64,000 bases of DNA from Actinomyces respiraculi (GTDB lineage: Bacteria > Actinomycetota > Actinomycetes > Actinomycetales > Actinomycetaceae): contig NZ_CP063989.1 of assembly GCF_014595995.2 (NCBI RefSeq), positions 1 through 64,000 of the forward strand. The letters run 5' to 3'. Of this stretch, positions 19,029 through 26,357 are shown piece after piece. The translations under genes and the position numbers were made by a program. How positions within the stretch are numbered: the stretch's first letter is position 1; the number at the start of each line of letters is the position of its first letter. Below the pieces are notes generated by a model. It did no database searches. It was not told where the DNA came from and saw only the letters and a list, made by a program, of their open reading frames with translations.

Positions 19029-20272
19029 AGTGCCTCCTTCAAAGGGGTAGCGGACGTGAGGACGCCGTCACCCAGCACCGCTCGCGCTTGCGCCAGGGTA
19101 CCTAGGCATAGCGCCAGAACGAGTGTGGTGACGACGGCGAGGACGATCCAGGACCACATCTCAAGACGCAGTCCCAGCAGCCCACGGTCGGTGGAATGAC
19201 GCCCGGTGGTGCCCGCGGCACGGTGGGTGGTGGCCAGACGTCCGACGGCCGGGACGGTGGGTGTGCCCGGGCGACGCGAGGTGCTGGAGGTGCGGACCGT
19301 GCTCGCTTCAGCGCTTGCGGACGTGGCCGCGGTGCCGCGATTGAGCCCTGCGGAGGAGGCCGGGGCGGAGGCCGGGCCCTTACCCGGGTTCGCGGCGGCA
19401 CGGCCGGTCGCCACCCAGGTGGGGGCCTGGCGCGGGTCCCAGGACTCGGCCGGCAGGTTGACGACGATCCGGTCCAGGCGCCGCGCCACCTCACGGGCCG
19501 AGTGCGGGCGCGCCGCGGGCTTCTTCTCCAGCAGGTCCATGACGACCGCACGGACCTCGGGGGGCACCGAGTCAGGCATCGGCGGGACCTCTTGGTTGAC
19601 GTGCGCGAAGGCGATGTCCACCTGGGTGGCACCCATGAAGGGACGCCGCCCCACGAGCGCCTCGTAGCCGATGACCCCCAGGGCGTACAGGTCCCCGGCC
19701 GGCGTGGCCATGCTGCCCATCGCCTGCTCGGGCGCCAGGTACTGGGCCGTGCCCATCACCATGCCGGTGGCCGTCAGCGGGCGCTGATGGGTGCCCGTGG
19801 AGATCCCGAAGTCCGTGAGCTTGGCCAGTCCCTCACGGTTGATGAGGATGTTGGAGGGCTTGACGTCACGGTGGACGACCCCCGAGTCGTGCACCACCTG
19901 CAGGGCGCGCGCCACCTGTGCGAGCACCGGCAGGATGTCGGCGGGCTGCATGGTGCCCTGCTCGGAGATGATGTCGGCCAGGGCCCGGCCCTGGACGAGC
20001 TCCATGATGATCCAGCCCGAGCCGTCCCTCTCCCCGGAGTCCAGGACGACGGCGAGGTTCGGGTGGCGCAGGCCCCGCGAGTTGCGCGCCTCCGCCCGCA
20101 GGCGCGACAGGAAGATCTCGTCCCCGGTCAACTCATGACGCAGGATCTTCGCGGCGACGGCGCGTCCCGAGCGCAGGTCGGTGGCCTTCCACACCTCGCC
20201 CATGCCGCCCACGGCGATGCGCTCCACGAGTTGGTAGCGGCCCTGGAGCTGCAGGCCGACCTCCGGCCTCAT
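19025..20272 (-). CDS. pknA: Serine/threonine protein kinase PknA
   Basis: PknA phosphorylates cell division and cell wall proteins and usually acts with PknB. The 415-residue protein has a kinase domain at about 12-270 with VGGMGEVWKA, Lys42, HRDVKPSN and LTDFGIS. A low-complexity Ser/Thr/Ala segment follows. One membrane helix near the C-terminus (MWSWIVLAVVTTLVLALCLG, about 375-394) leaves almost no extracellular part. It therefore lacks the PASTA sensor of PknB. It overlaps both neighbours by four bases. The family and position support the name. Confidence 0.95.
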   Translation of the reverse strand: MRPEVGLQLQGRYQLVERIAVGGMGEVWKATDLRSGRAVAAKILRHELTGDEIFLSRLRAEARNSRGLRHPNLAVVLDSGERDGSGWIIMELVQGRALADIISEQGTMQPADILPVLAQVARALQVVHDSGVVHRDVKPSNILINREGLAKLTDFGISTGTHQRPLTATGMVMGTAQYLAPEQAMGSMATPAGDLYALGVIGYEALVGRRPFMGATQVDIAFAHVNQEVPPMPDSVPPEVRAVVMDLLEKKPAARPHSAREVARRLDRIVVNLPAESWDPRQAPTWVATGRAAANPGKGPASAPASSAGLNRGTAATSASAEASTVRTSSTSRRPGTPTVPAVGRLATTHRAAGTTGRHSTDRGLLGLRLEMWSWIVLAVVTTLVLALCLGTLAQARAVLGDGVLTSATPLKEAL

Positions 20273-21762
20273 TGGTCCACCGCCGCGTCGATGACTGCCG
20301 CCGCGATCGGGCCGGCCACGGAACCTCCCGTGCCGCCGTCGGCGGTCTGCTCCCCGCCGTCAAGGACGACGGCGAGCGCGATGCTCGGGTGCTGCGGGTC
20401 CGTCCCCGCGAAGCCGATGAACCAGGTGATTGGGCCGCCGACGTCGGAACCGGTTTCGGCCGTGCCGGTCTTGCCGGCCACGGAAACCCCCGGCACCTGG
20501 GCGCTGGACCCGGTGCCCTCAGCAACGGCCTGAGTCATGAGGGAGGCGAGGGTCGCCGCGGTCTGGGTGTTGACGGGTGTGCGCGCCACGCTCGGCGTCG
20601 TCGTCGACACGACGTTGAGGTCCGGGTCGAGGGTGCGGGCCACGAGGAAGGGGCTCATCTGCTCGCCGCCGTTGGCGACGGTCGCGGCCACGAGCGCCAT
20701 CATGAGCGGAGTCACGCGCACCGAGGACTGGCCGATGCCCGCCATGGCGGTCTGTGCGGTGTCGTCGTTGGCCGGGTAGACCGAGGGCGTGACGGCCAGG
20801 GGCACGTTCATGCGGGCACCGAAGCCCCAGGCCGCAGCCTCCTGCGCCAGGGCAGCGTCACCCAGGTCCATGGCCATCTGGCCAAAGGGGGTGTTGCAAG
20901 ACTCGGCGAAGGCGTAGGCGACCGTCACCGTCCCATTGCCGCAGGACTCACCGGCGTAGTTCATGAGCTCATGGCTCGTGCCCGGCAGCGCCAGGCTGTT
21001 CGGGGCGGCGACCTCGGTCTCAGGGCTGAGCATGCCCGCGCGCAGGGCCGCGGCGAGGGTGAGGATCTTAAAGGTGGAGCCCGGTGGGTACAGGTCACCG
21101 GCAATGGCCCGGTTGGACAGCGGGTTCGCCTCGTCGGCCTGGAGCTGGGAGTAGGCAGCGACGGCGGCGTCGGCGTCGTGGGAGGCCAGCAGGTTCGCGT
21201 CGTAGGACGGGGAGGAGACCATGGCGAGAATCGCGCCCGTGGAGGGGTCGAGGGCGACGACGGAGCCCCGGCGTCCGTCCAGGGCGTCCCAGGCGGCCTG
21301 CTGGATCTGCGGGTTGATGGTCAGTTCGACCGAGCCTCCCGACAGTGAGCCTCCGGTCACGAGGGCACTGAGCCGTGAGGACAGCAGGGAGGGGTCGTCC
21401 CCGTTGAGCACGGAGTTCTCCGCCTGTTCCAGGCCCGTCATGGAGGCGAAGGCCGTGGAGAAGTAGCCCGTGACGTGGGAGTACATCTGACCGCCCAGGT
21501 AGAGGCGCTGGTAGGCGTAGGCGTCGTCGACGGGCTGGGAGTCGACGATGACGTTGCCGCCGACGATGATCTGGCCCCGGTCCGTGCCGTACTGGGCGAA
21601 GATGGTGCGCGAATTGCGCGGGTCGGTCACGAGCGTGCCCTGCTCGGAGGAGGACTCCCACAGGGCGGGGCGCGACAGGCCTTGGACGGAGGTGATGGAG
21701 GCGGCCAGGGCCAGGAACATCACGAGGACCAGGACGGTCATTTGGTGGATCTGACGGTTCAC
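20269..21762 (-). CDS. pbpA: Penicillin-binding protein PbpA (peptidoglycan transpeptidase)
   Basis: This 497-residue class B penicillin-binding protein cross-links peptidoglycan. It has one N-terminal membrane helix (VLVLVMFLALAASITSVQGL, about 9-28), a dimerisation domain, and a transpeptidase domain. The motifs are STFK near residue 229, SCN in ESCNTPFGQ, and KTGTAE near 433. The short length, like mycobacterial PbpA, separates it from FtsI. It is encoded directly after the SEDS protein RodA, its expected glycosyltransferase partner. It overlaps both neighbours by four bases. Confidence 0.95.
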   Translation of the reverse strand: MNRQIHQMTVLVLVMFLALAASITSVQGLSRPALWESSSEQGTLVTDPRNSRTIFAQYGTDRGQIIVGGNVIVDSQPVDDAYAYQRLYLGGQMYSHVTGYFSTAFASMTGLEQAENSVLNGDDPSLLSSRLSALVTGGSLSGGSVELTINPQIQQAAWDALDGRRGSVVALDPSTGAILAMVSSPSYDANLLASHDADAAVAAYSQLQADEANPLSNRAIAGDLYPPGSTFKILTLAAALRAGMLSPETEVAAPNSLALPGTSHELMNYAGESCGNGTVTVAYAFAESCNTPFGQMAMDLGDAALAQEAAAWGFGARMNVPLAVTPSVYPANDDTAQTAMAGIGQSSVRVTPLMMALVAATVANGGEQMSPFLVARTLDPDLNVVSTTTPSVARTPVNTQTAATLASLMTQAVAEGTGSSAQVPGVSVAGKTGTAETGSDVGGPITWFIGFAGTDPQHPSIALAVVLDGGEQTADGGTGGSVAGPIAAAVIDAAVDQ

Positions 21763-23270
21763 GACCCCTCCTTCGTCCGCGTGGGTGCCGGACTGTGCCC
21801 GGCGGCATTCTCGGCGGCGTCCTCAGGACTGTTCTCCTGGGTGTCCGCGTCCAGCACGCTGCGGCGGATCGACGTCGGCAGCTCGGCCGTGTCGATGATC
21901 TGCGGTGCGGCCACGGCCGGGCGGCGGGCGGCGTCGGACAGGCGCACGAGCAGCGCCAGGATCACCCAGTTGGCCACAAGGGAGGACCCGCCGTAGGCGA
22001 GGAAGGGCGTCGTCAGTCCCGTCAGCGGGATGAGGCGCGTGACGCCGCCGACGACGACGAAGACCTGCAGAGCGATGGTGAAGGACAGGCTCACCGCCAG
22101 CAGCTTGCCGAAGCCGTCACGCAGGCGCATGGCCGTGCTCATGCCCCGTTGGACGAGCACGAGGTAGAGCATGAGGATCGCCAGCAGGCCCGTGAGCCCC
22201 AGCTCCTCACCCAGGGCCGCGACGATGAAGTCCGAGTTCGCGAAGGTCACGAGGTTGGGGTAGCCCTCGCCCCAGCCCGAGCCCAGCAGGCCGCCCGAGG
22301 CCAGGCCGAACAGGCCGGTGACGAGCTGCCAGGAGCCGCCCGGCATGTCGAAGACCTCGGGATCCATGGCGTCGAGCCAGGCGGTCACGCGCTGCTGCAC
22401 GTGGGACAGGTGGGTGGCGGCGAACCAGGCGGCGGGCGTGAACAGGCCCGCTCCGAGCAGCAGCCAGGAGGGGCGGTCGGTCGCCACGTACAGGGTGACG
22501 ACGAACAGACCGAAGAGCAGGAGGGAGGAGCCCAGGTCCCGTTGCGCCACGAGCACGAGGATGCTCGCGCCCCACACGACGAGCAGCGGCCCGAGGTGGC
22601 GGACCCGCGGCAGGTTGATGCCCAGCACGCGGCGGCCGGCCAGTGCCAGGTTGTCCCGGTTGGCTACGAGGAAGGAGGCGAAGAAGACCGCCAGGAGCAC
22701 CTTCGTCAGCTCCGCGGGCTGGAAGGACATGGGGCCCACGCGGATCCAGATGCGGGCGCCGTTGACCTCAGTGCCCAGGCCCGGCACGAAGGGCAGGATG
22801 AGGAAGAGCAGCCCCCCCCACATCGCCCGCCGGTCCCAGCGGCGCAGCATCCGGTGGTCGCGCACGAGCAGCACGAGGCAGAACAGGAGCACGCCCAGGG
22901 CGGTCCACACGGCCTGCTTCGTGCCGTAGTTGTGGATATCGCCGGTGCGCTCGTAGGACAGGTCGAGTCGGTAGATCATCGCCAGGCCCAGGCCGTTGAG
23001 AGCCACCGCCACCGGCAGGAGCACCGGGTCCGCCCAGGGGGCCGTGCGCCGCACCCACAGGTGGACAACGAGCGTGACCGCCACGAGAGCGCCTGCCAAC
23101 GGCAGCACATCGGCGGGTTGGCTGCCCGTGCGGTTGATGGTGGTCAGCACGAAGCCGCCCAGGCCCAGGGCGAGGGCGGCGACGAGCAGCACGGCCTCAT
23201 CCCAGCGCCCGGACGGATGCCGGGCGGAGGAGACGGCTACGGGAGCGGGACTGGGCACGACCGGCCTCAC
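21759..23270 (-). CDS. rodA: SEDS family peptidoglycan glycosyltransferase RodA/FtsW
   Basis: SEDS proteins polymerise lipid II into glycan strands with a partner class B penicillin-binding protein. The 503-residue protein has about ten to twelve membrane helices. It has SEDS signatures: QPAELTKVLLAVFFASFL near residue 182, AQRDLGSSLLLFGLF, and the C-terminal PLTGLTTPFLAYGGSSLVAN. The segment between the last motif and the end is a cytoplasmic, acidic tail. It is in the conserved pstP-rodA-pbpA order and is probably the elongation enzyme. Confidence 0.95.
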   Translation of the reverse strand: MRPVVPSPAPVAVSSARHPSGRWDEAVLLVAALALGLGGFVLTTINRTGSQPADVLPLAGALVAVTLVVHLWVRRTAPWADPVLLPVAVALNGLGLAMIYRLDLSYERTGDIHNYGTKQAVWTALGVLLFCLVLLVRDHRMLRRWDRRAMWGGLLFLILPFVPGLGTEVNGARIWIRVGPMSFQPAELTKVLLAVFFASFLVANRDNLALAGRRVLGINLPRVRHLGPLLVVWGASILVLVAQRDLGSSLLLFGLFVVTLYVATDRPSWLLLGAGLFTPAAWFAATHLSHVQQRVTAWLDAMDPEVFDMPGGSWQLVTGLFGLASGGLLGSGWGEGYPNLVTFANSDFIVAALGEELGLTGLLAILMLYLVLVQRGMSTAMRLRDGFGKLLAVSLSFTIALQVFVVVGGVTRLIPLTGLTTPFLAYGGSSLVANWVILALLVRLSDAARRPAVAAPQIIDTAELPTSIRRSVLDADTQENSPEDAAENAAGHSPAPTRTKEGS

Positions 23271-24604
23271 TGCCCCGTCGGGCCGCTGGTCGGCGAGGGG
23301 GACGGGCCCGCCGGGTCTGTCGGCGTCGCCCGGGCCGACGGCGAGGGGGAGACGACCTCACTCGTGTAGCCGACGACCGTCGTGTTGACGTACTCGCGGG
23401 CGGCCTCAAGGGAGGGCTGGGAGACCGTCTCCTCCAGGCGCTGGCGCATGCGCTCGTCGAGCTCGGCCAGGGAGGGCTCGGAGTAGGTCTCCACCAGGTG
23501 CGACAGGCTCAGCGGCCCCAGGGTCTGTGGGATCCCCTGGAAGATGGCGACCTTCCCGCCGGAGGTGGAGACGTAGAACTGCGTCTGCGTCCACCGGTAG
23601 CCCAGGACAAGAGCGCCGGCCAGGGCGACGATGAGGACGAGCGTGCTGAGCACAGCCCGACGGCGCCGGGTGCGGCGCAGGCGGGCATGAGAGTCGGCCA
23701 GGGAGGCCAGGGCCTCATCCTCGCGGCTGCGGGAGTCACCCTCCGTGTCCTCCAGGCCGGCGACGAGGGCGGCGGCCTTGGCGGCGGGGGTGCGGGGCCC
23801 GTCCTCCGGCTCGGCGGCGCGCTCGCGGTGCCGAGCGGCGGAGCCGACCACCTGGGCACCCGTCTGGGCGGGTGCGTCCGTGTCCACGACGTCGAAGATG
23901 ACCGCGGTGATGTTGTCCGGGCCCCCGGCGCGCTCGGCCAGGTTGATGAGCTCGTCCGCTGCGGCCCCCGGGTCGGCGACGCGCGTGAGGACGTCCTTGA
24001 TGGTGTCGGCGGAGACCGGGCCGCTCAGGCCGTCCGAGCACAGCAGCCAGCGGTCGCCGGGGACGGCCTCACGGATCGACTCGTCGAGCTGGACATCGCC
24101 CTCCGCGTCACCCAGGACGCGCAGGAGCACCGAGCGCTGCGGGTGCTCGCGGGCCTGCTCGCGGGTCAGTCGCCCGGTCTCGACGAGGTACTCGACGAAG
24201 GTGTGGTCGGTGGTGACCTGGGTGAGCTCGCCCTCGCGCAGGAGATAGGCGCGCGAGTCGCCCACGTGGACCATGGCGAGCTTGTTGCCGCTGCGCATCA
24301 CCGCGATGCAGGTGGTGCCCAGGCCCGCCAGGGCGGGGTCGGAGGCCGAGCGGGACATGAGGTCCTGATGGGCGTCCTGCACGGCGGTACGCAGCAGGTC
24401 CAGCAGCTCGCCGGCCTGGTGGGAGTCGGCGTCGAGGGGGCTGAGGTGGTCAATGGCGACGGCGGAGGCGATGTCCCCGCCGGCGGGGCCGCCCATGCCG
24501 TCGCACAGGACCATCAGGTGCGGCCCGGCGTAGCCGGAGTCCTGGTTGGAGGCGCGCACGAGCCCGACGGAGGAGCGGGCGGCGTATCGCAGGGAGGTGG
24601 TCAT
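23267..24604 (-). CDS. pstP: PP2C-family Ser/Thr protein phosphatase PstP
   Basis: PstP removes phosphate from substrates of PknA and PknB. The 445-residue protein has an N-terminal PP2C domain (about 1-240) with metal-binding motifs: SNQDSG, DGMGGPAGGDIAS, GDSRAYLL, CSDGLSG and GGPDNITAVI. A basic linker and one membrane helix (about 312-335) follow. The extracellular part is about 110 residues and ends in a Ser/Pro/Thr-rich tail. It lies between fhaB and rodA, with 4-base overlaps on both sides. Confidence 0.96.
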   Translation of the reverse strand: MTTSLRYAARSSVGLVRASNQDSGYAGPHLMVLCDGMGGPAGGDIASAVAIDHLSPLDADSHQAGELLDLLRTAVQDAHQDLMSRSASDPALAGLGTTCIAVMRSGNKLAMVHVGDSRAYLLREGELTQVTTDHTFVEYLVETGRLTREQAREHPQRSVLLRVLGDAEGDVQLDESIREAVPGDRWLLCSDGLSGPVSADTIKDVLTRVADPGAAADELINLAERAGGPDNITAVIFDVVDTDAPAQTGAQVVGSAARHRERAAEPEDGPRTPAAKAAALVAGLEDTEGDSRSREDEALASLADSHARLRRTRRRRAVLSTLVLIVALAGALVLGYRWTQTQFYVSTSGGKVAIFQGIPQTLGPLSLSHLVETYSEPSLAELDERMRQRLEETVSQPSLEAAREYVNTTVVGYTSEVVSPSPSARATPTDPAGPSPSPTSGPTGQ

Positions 24605-25059
24605 GGGCGCAGCTCCAGGGTGGTCTGGCCGATCCGCACGGGCTCACCCACGGGGAGCTCGACGGTGCCCCTCACCGGGCGGCCGCCGACCATGGTGCCG
24701 TTGGTTGAACCGAGGTCCTCCAGCCACCAGGCCCCGTCCTTGGGGAAGACCCGGGCATGGCGTGACGAGGCGTAGGAGTCCTCCAGGACGAGCGTGCACG
24801 AGGGTGAGCGGCCGATAGTGATGGACGTTGGGGTGAGTGGGACGGTGGAGCCTGCCAGGGGGCCCTCGGTGATGACCAGGCGCGTCGCGCCACGGCGGCG
24901 ACCCGTGGGGGCCGCCTGGGTGGTGCCGCTTTCACGCCGTCGGCTTGCCGGAACCGCGCTGGCCACGTCCTGGCGCAGGGCACGCACGATGAGCAGCACG
25001 AAGACCCACAGCAGGGCGAGGAAGCCGAGCCTGGCGGCGGTGAAGGCGAGCGCGCTCAC
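24601..25059 (-). CDS. fhaB: FHA domain protein FhaB (FipA)
   Basis: This 152-residue protein has an N-terminal membrane helix (about 8-26) and a C-terminal FHA domain (about 75-150) that binds phosphothreonine. FHA motifs are IGRSPSCTLVLEDSYASSRHA and LGSTNGTMVGG. In mycobacteria the orthologue links PknA-type signalling to FtsZ and cell division. It overlaps fhaA and pstP by four bases each. Confidence 0.94.
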   Translation of the reverse strand: MSALAFTAARLGFLALLWVFVLLIVRALRQDVASAVPASRRRESGTTQAAPTGRRRGATRLVITEGPLAGSTVPLTPTSITIGRSPSCTLVLEDSYASSRHARVFPKDGAWWLEDLGSTNGTMVGGRPVRGTVELPVGEPVRIGQTTLELRP

Positions 25060-25763
25060 CCGTGCGCCTCGGCTCCGTGGGTGCCGTCCCAGAACATGAT
25101 GCGGGTGCGCCCCACCGTGAGGGTGTTGCCGTCCAGGAGGGTGGCGGCGTCGATGCGGTGGCCCTCGACGAAGGTGCCGTTGGTGGAGCCGAGGTCCGTG
25201 GCGATGGCGTGGCCCTGGGTGAGGCGGATCTCGAGGTGGCGGCGCGAGACGCCGGAGTCGTCGACGATGATGTCCGCCTCCGAGCCGCGTCCGATGATGG
25301 TGACCGGGCCGGTGAGCAGGTAGTGCTGGCCGTCGACGTCGAGGATCGGGGTGGAGGGGGTGGGGGCGGCCGCAGCGGCCGGGGCAGCCGCGCCGCGGCG
25401 CGTGGAGGAGTCGATCTCGATGGCGGGGGCGGTCAGGGTCTGGTCGGGGAGGAAGGAGACCTCCACAGGCCCGACGAAGGAGTAGCCCTGCTCGGCGGCG
25501 TGGGAGGTGAGGACCTCCACCATCTGACGCACCATCTCGTCGCCGCCCCAGGCGTTGATGCGCTCGATGTCGGAGGGGGCCAGGTGCACGAGGAAGACGT
25601 TGGGCACGACCGAGCGGTCGCGTGCGAAGGCGGCAGCACGTTTGTCCATCGTCTCGCGGAGCTTGGAGGCGATCTCGATGGGTTCGACGTCGTTGGAGAA
25701 GCGGGACATTGCGCGCCCGGCGACGTTCTCGACGCCCTTCTCGAACCTGTCAAGGAACCCCAT
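25056..25763 (-). CDS. fhaA: FhaA (DUF3662 and FHA domain protein)
   Basis: FhaA is the first gene of the seven-gene operon. The 235-residue protein begins MGFLDRFEKGVENVAGRA and has an N-terminal DUF3662 domain (about 1-115). A short Ala/Pro linker leads to an FHA domain (about 150-230) with GRGSEADIIVDDSGVSRRHLEI and LGSTNGTFVEG. It should bind phosphothreonine on PknB or other partners; in mycobacteria it is tied to peptidoglycan synthesis. The ATG at 25763 follows GGGAGGAGAGG, so the longer frame reaching 25913 is rejected. Confidence 0.95.
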   Translation of the reverse strand: MGFLDRFEKGVENVAGRAMSRFSNDVEPIEIASKLRETMDKRAAAFARDRSVVPNVFLVHLAPSDIERINAWGGDEMVRQMVEVLTSHAAEQGYSFVGPVEVSFLPDQTLTAPAIEIDSSTRRGAAAPAAAAAPTPSTPILDVDGQHYLLTGPVTIIGRGSEADIIVDDSGVSRRHLEIRLTQGHAIATDLGSTNGTFVEGHRIDAATLLDGNTLTVGRTRIMFWDGTHGAEAHG

Positions 25764-25979
25764 GTTCCTCTCCTCCCTGTTGTGCCGACACGTAAGGCAC
25801 GGACCGGCCGCGCCCATCGTAACGGTTGAGGCACGGACGGTGGGGAGGCTGGGTGGCGTCATGCTGCGGGAGAAGGGCAGGGCCGGGGCAGGCGTCCAGG
25901 TGACGGGTCTCACCGTGGCGGCTGCGGGACAGGATTGGACGCGGGGGCGCTGCGGCCGCTATCGTCGTTCTCGCTTCTC

Positions 25980-26063
25980 GCGCGAGTGGCGGAATTGGTA
26001 GACGCGCACGGTTCAGGTCCGTGTGATCTTACGATCATGGGGGTTCGAGTCCCCCCCCGCGCA
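25980..26063 (+). tRNA. tRNA-Leu (anticodon CAG)
   Basis: An 84-base class II cloverleaf is visible: acceptor GCGCGAG with CCCGCGC (one A-C mismatch), a D arm with GCGGAATTGGTAGACGC, anticodon loop TTCAGGT with CAG at 26014-26016, a variable arm containing GATCTTACGATC, and T arm GGGGG-TTCGAGT-CCCCC. Discriminator A26063; no encoded CCA. It follows the fhaA end of the kinase cluster, divergently, as in many Actinobacteria. Confidence 0.97.
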
Positions 26064-26070
26064 CGAGTCG

Positions 26071-26098
26071 GGCCCGGGCTGGTTTCCCAGCCCGGGCC
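26071..26098 (+). terminator. Terminator after tRNA-Leu
   Basis: A perfect 12-bp stem GGCCCGGGCTGG / CCAGCCCGGGCC at 26071-26082 and 26087-26098 with a TTTC loop, followed by TTCG. It lies eight bases after the tRNA and between convergent units. Confidence 0.85.
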
Positions 26099-26141
26099 TT
26101 CGTCGTCGGAACGCTCCGTGACAGCTGCGTTCAGCAAGCGC

Positions 26142-26345
26142 TCAGCAGCAGCGGGCCTGGACGTTGTCCTCGTCGAAGTCCGCCTTGGCCCGCCACCACT
26201 GGCGCTGCGTCATCGGCTCGCACTCGGGGTGCTCGCGGCGATGCCGCTCGACGTAGCGGTCGTAGGCCGACTCGCCCGTGAAGTCCCGCCACAAGGTGCG
26301 GGCCTTCGTGAAGCCGCTGCGGATGCGGGCCACTTGCTGCGTCAT
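26142..26345 (-). CDS. YbdD/YjiX family small protein
   Basis: This 67-residue protein matches the YbdD/YjiX (DUF466) family, with SAYDRYVERHRREHPECEP and a C-terminal RQWWRAKAD segment. The Cys-Cys end is notable. In many bacteria this small gene follows cstA or btsT and is co-transcribed with it, and the same order is seen here (12 bases after the cstA stop). Its function is not established; it is thought to support the carbon-starvation transporter. Confidence 0.9.
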   Translation of the reverse strand: MTQQVARIRSGFTKARTLWRDFTGESAYDRYVERHRREHPECEPMTQRQWWRAKADFDEDNVQARCC

Positions 26346-26357
26346 GGTGTTCTCCGT

